Under the pieces are notes generated by a model that was given only the letters and a program-made list of their open reading frames with translations, searched no databases and had not been told where the DNA came from. Positions 61,779 to 64,000 of a DNA stretch of 64,000 nucleotides are shown piece by piece. The DNA lies in assembly GCF_000377565.1 (NCBI RefSeq), contig NZ_KB898353.1:496001-560000 (forward strand). The letters run 5' to 3'. The position numbers and the translations under genes were made by a program. Each line of letters opens with the position of its first letter. The first letter of the stretch is position 1. The DNA comes from Rhizobium sp. 2MFCol3.1 (GTDB lineage Bacteria; Pseudomonadota; Alphaproteobacteria; Rhizobiales; Rhizobiaceae).

Positions 61779-63263
61779 TCAGAGCTGAGAGCGGCTCGCC
61801 GAGGTGGCGGAGATGGCGCTCAAGGTCTGCGTATCGCGGCCGTAAATATCGTCGTAATAGTGAATGATCCCGTCGGCCGTCGGCCATGCGGTGAAATAGG
61901 AAACGTAAACGGGGATCTCTTCGGGAACCGTCACGTCCTTCTTCTCGCCAGCGGAGATTTCCTGATCCACCGACTCCAGCGACGTCTTGAGCACGGCCGC
62001 GGCCATCGCGCGCGGGTTTTCAAGACGAACGCAGCCGTGGCTGAACATGCGGTCCTGCGAGGCGAACTTTCCGCGCGCCGGCGTGTCGTGCATGTAGATG
62101 GCATGCGGATTGGGAAACAGGATCTTCAGCTGACCAAGCGCGTTATCAGGACCCGGCGGCTGGACGACCGCAATGTTTTCAAGCGGCTGTGTCCAATCGA
62201 CCTTGGCTGACGGCATCGGCTTGCCGTTGACCGAGACCTTGTAGCCTTCTCGGTCGAGATATGAGGGATCGCGCTTCAGGTGCGGCAGCATCTCGTTCTT
62301 GATGATCGACTGAGGAACACCCCAATCCGGATTGAACTCGACCGTCTTGATCGAGGCGTCGAAGAAATTCGTCTGGTGATCCTGTTGGCCGATCACGGCC
62401 TTCATCGACAGCGTGAGGTTGCCGTTCTCCGTGTAGTAAGCCATGTAGGCCGGCTGGTTGATGAACACGTAGCGGTCGGGGAATTCTTGTGGCATCCATC
62501 GCATCTCTTCCATCGCGACGATCACCTTGTTGATATTGACCGAGGCGTCGCCGCCCTGGCCCGACGTCTTCAGCCAATGCAATTCGGCGGCAAGCTGGGC
62601 GAATTTCGGGCTGCTGGGCATGAAGCGATCGACCGCCGAGTTCAGACCGGTGGCTGCGGCCAGCTGAGCCATCGTCGCTTTCAGATCGACCGGCTTGCGC
62701 TTGAAGTCGTAATAGTTCGACAGCTTGTTCGGATCGATGCGGCCGCGGAAATTATCCTGCAGGAACATCAGCATCTTGCTGGACAAAGACATCTCGAACG
62801 CGGCCAGCGTCTTTGAGTTCTGCTGACCATCCACCTGAACGGCGTAGTCGGAGGCGGTCAACCCCCAGTCGTCTGCTTGCTTCAGGAGAGCGAGTGCCTG
62901 GCGCGCCTTGGCGTTCGGTCCTTTGGCGTCCACCCAGATCAGCTTGGACTTCGGCTGGCCGTAGTACGCTTCAAGTGCCGAAGCGATATCGCTGTTTGCG
63001 GAAAGCGACAGGCCGCCCATCTCGCGCATCACCTTGGCCGGGCTGCCGGCGCCGCCATCAAAAAGCGTCGAAAGCATCGAGTCGTCACCCTGTCGGGCGA
63101 TATGAACGGGACGGCGCTCCGGCACCTTGTATCCGCTCGCCGCTGAAACCTGTACGGGGGGAGCGTTAGGCTGCGGTTCCGCTTGGGCGCCGACGCCGCT
63201 TGCCAATAGAGCAAGCGCGCTCGCCAGAGCGAAATTCAGGCGCAAAGCCGATGTATTAGCCAT
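61779..63263 (-). CDS. L,D-transpeptidase (YcbB/LdtD-like)
   Basis: A 494-residue periplasmic peptidoglycan enzyme. Signal peptide about 1-28 (cleavage after AQA). A scaffold or peptidoglycan-binding region (about 95-255) with LEAYYGQPKSKLIWVDAKGP precedes the YkuD catalytic domain. The active-site block is H392 (YMHDTPARGKF) and SHGCVRL with H409 and the nucleophile C411. It forms 3-3 cross-links between stem peptides, as in rhizobial cell walls, where L,D-cross-links are abundant. It is monocistronic or followed by the small gene at 61406. Confidence 0.92.
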   Translation of the reverse strand: MANTSALRLNFALASALALLASGVGAQAEPQPNAPPVQVSAASGYKVPERRPVHIARQGDDSMLSTLFDGGAGSPAKVMREMGGLSLSANSDIASALEAYYGQPKSKLIWVDAKGPNAKARQALALLKQADDWGLTASDYAVQVDGQQNSKTLAAFEMSLSSKMLMFLQDNFRGRIDPNKLSNYYDFKRKPVDLKATMAQLAAATGLNSAVDRFMPSSPKFAQLAAELHWLKTSGQGGDASVNINKVIVAMEEMRWMPQEFPDRYVFINQPAYMAYYTENGNLTLSMKAVIGQQDHQTNFFDASIKTVEFNPDWGVPQSIIKNEMLPHLKRDPSYLDREGYKVSVNGKPMPSAKVDWTQPLENIAVVQPPGPDNALGQLKILFPNPHAIYMHDTPARGKFASQDRMFSHGCVRLENPRAMAAAVLKTSLESVDQEISAGEKKDVTVPEEIPVYVSYFTAWPTADGIIHYYDDIYGRDTQTLSAISATSASRSQL

Positions 63264-63548
63264 TCGATACCCTCACGACGCGATGTAGGAAGCCCAGCCG
63301 ACCGAACGCCGCCTTCTGGCATCGCTGATCTTGCATAATAGCGCGGACTAGAACGGCAACATTCGGGCGGAAGCTAGGCAAAAAATCATAGCTGGAACGC
63401 GTGAAACAAATGCTCACGCGATTGTGTCGCCGTTCGGCAACTATGGCTTTCGGCCGATGATGAAAAAGCAGGCGGTTGCTCAAGATTGGACCGCCATGCA
63501 CGGCGGCCCCGCAGAATAGAAAACGGAGCCTTCGACAACGCCGAGGCG

Positions 63549-64000
63549 TCACACCTGCACGGATATGATGGTGTCAACGGAGACCGTTCCCTCGACAATA
63601 CCCCTTTGAAGATCAGCACGGCCGTGTTCGATCTCGATCACCGTATAGAGCTTGTCATCACGAAACGCGCTTGCATTGACCGTCGTGACATCATCGGCTG
63701 GTGCTGCGTCGACTTCCATGAAGTCCAGCTCGCCTGCCGCGGCGACAATGCGCGCGTCGCCCGATGTCCGCGCGGCGACGATGAGAGTGCCATGGTTGGG
63801 TGCATTATCCCAACGCGGGTCGTCAACCGCTGCGATCGGCTCCAGCCGATAGAGATTGAGCTTTTCACCGGCTCCGAGATCATGAGAGCCCGTCTGGGCC
63901 GCATCGTCGATCTGGGCCTGACTCTCCACGGATTTTCCGAATGTATTGGATGTGGTGGCATTGTTGGCGGCGTTTTCGCCGTTCCTGACGACGTTTGACA
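63549..64000 (-). CDS. Unknown protein, 5' part beyond the right edge
   Basis: The minus-strand frame is open from the stop at 63549 through base 64000, so the gene is cut by the window. About 150 residues are visible: an Asn/Thr/Ser-rich stretch, then ESQAQIDDAAQTGSHDLGAG and a folded-looking acidic part (LYRLEPIAAVDDPRWDN, GTLIVAARTSGDARIVAA, LYTVIEIEHGRADLQRG) ending VDTIISVQV. No known motif is apparent. The Asn/Thr-rich start suggests a secreted or surface protein, but the N-terminus is missing. Confidence 0.6.
   Translation of the reverse strand, partial: SNVVRNGENAANNATTSNTFGKSVESQAQIDDAAQTGSHDLGAGEKLNLYRLEPIAAVDDPRWDNAPNHGTLIVAARTSGDARIVAAAGELDFMEVDAAPADDVTTVNASAFRDDKLYTVIEIEHGRADLQRGIVEGTVSVDTIISVQV

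Overview
The window reads as a chromosomal, chromid or megaplasmid segment of a rhizobial alphaproteobacterium (Rhizobium/Agrobacterium/Sinorhizobium group). This rests on GC-rich codon use, an AgpABCD-type alpha-galactoside locus with two GH4 enzymes, a chemoreceptor ending in a W-x-x-F CheR tether, a DUF1127 gene with CUCCUCCC-loop RNAs, and many ABC importers. I see no rRNA, tRNA, insertion sequence, phage gene or CRISPR array.

Layout. 0-8 kb: the end of a LysR regulator, a chemoreceptor, a small unknown gene, an aldo/keto reductase, and a LysR / MFS efflux / second aldo/keto reductase cluster. 7.9-11.2 kb: a complete, tightly overlapping pqqABCDE operon; the 31-residue pqqA is easily missed. 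11.3-15.1 kb: a three-gene importer (ATPase, binding protein, fused double permease) preceded by a good PHO box. 15.3-18.1 kb: a DEDDh exonuclease with an N-terminal clamp-binding-like motif, a DUF1127 gene followed by four consecutive hairpins that each show CCUCCUCCC in the loop, and a luciferase-like oxidoreductase. 18.2-23.1 kb (minus strand): a membrane-fusion protein, a glycoside-hydrolase-like periplasmic protein and a family-2 processive glycosyltransferase, i.e. an exopolysaccharide synthase operon. 23.4-26.6 kb: MarR / FUSC efflux pair and a DUF454 protein. 26.6-36.7 kb: AraC regulator and the alpha-galactoside uptake and hydrolysis operon. 36.9-41.9 kb: Tat-leader alpha/beta hydrolase, ChaC-like enzyme, DUF1275 and DUF1622 membrane proteins, a luciferase-like oxidoreductase and a duplicated Cys-rich secreted protein.

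41.9-56.3 kb is an accessory island with two complete RbsABC-type importers, one DszA/NtaA-type flavin monooxygenase, two DszC/SfnB-type acyl-CoA-dehydrogenase-fold monooxygenases and an FAD/NAD(P)-binding protein. This gene set suggests import and oxidative desulfurisation of organosulfur compounds. Three of its promoter regions share an inverted-repeat-like element, TCYAY-N7-GTAGA. 56.3-61.3 kb: TetR regulator with an operator-like palindrome and an RND efflux pair lacking its own outer-membrane channel. 61.4-64 kb: a small unknown protein, an L,D-transpeptidase and a partial unknown gene running off the right edge.

The best candidates for closer study are the DUF1127 plus four-hairpin small-RNA array, the organosulfur island with its shared operator, the PHO-box-controlled importer beside the pqq operon, and the three-gene polysaccharide synthase locus.
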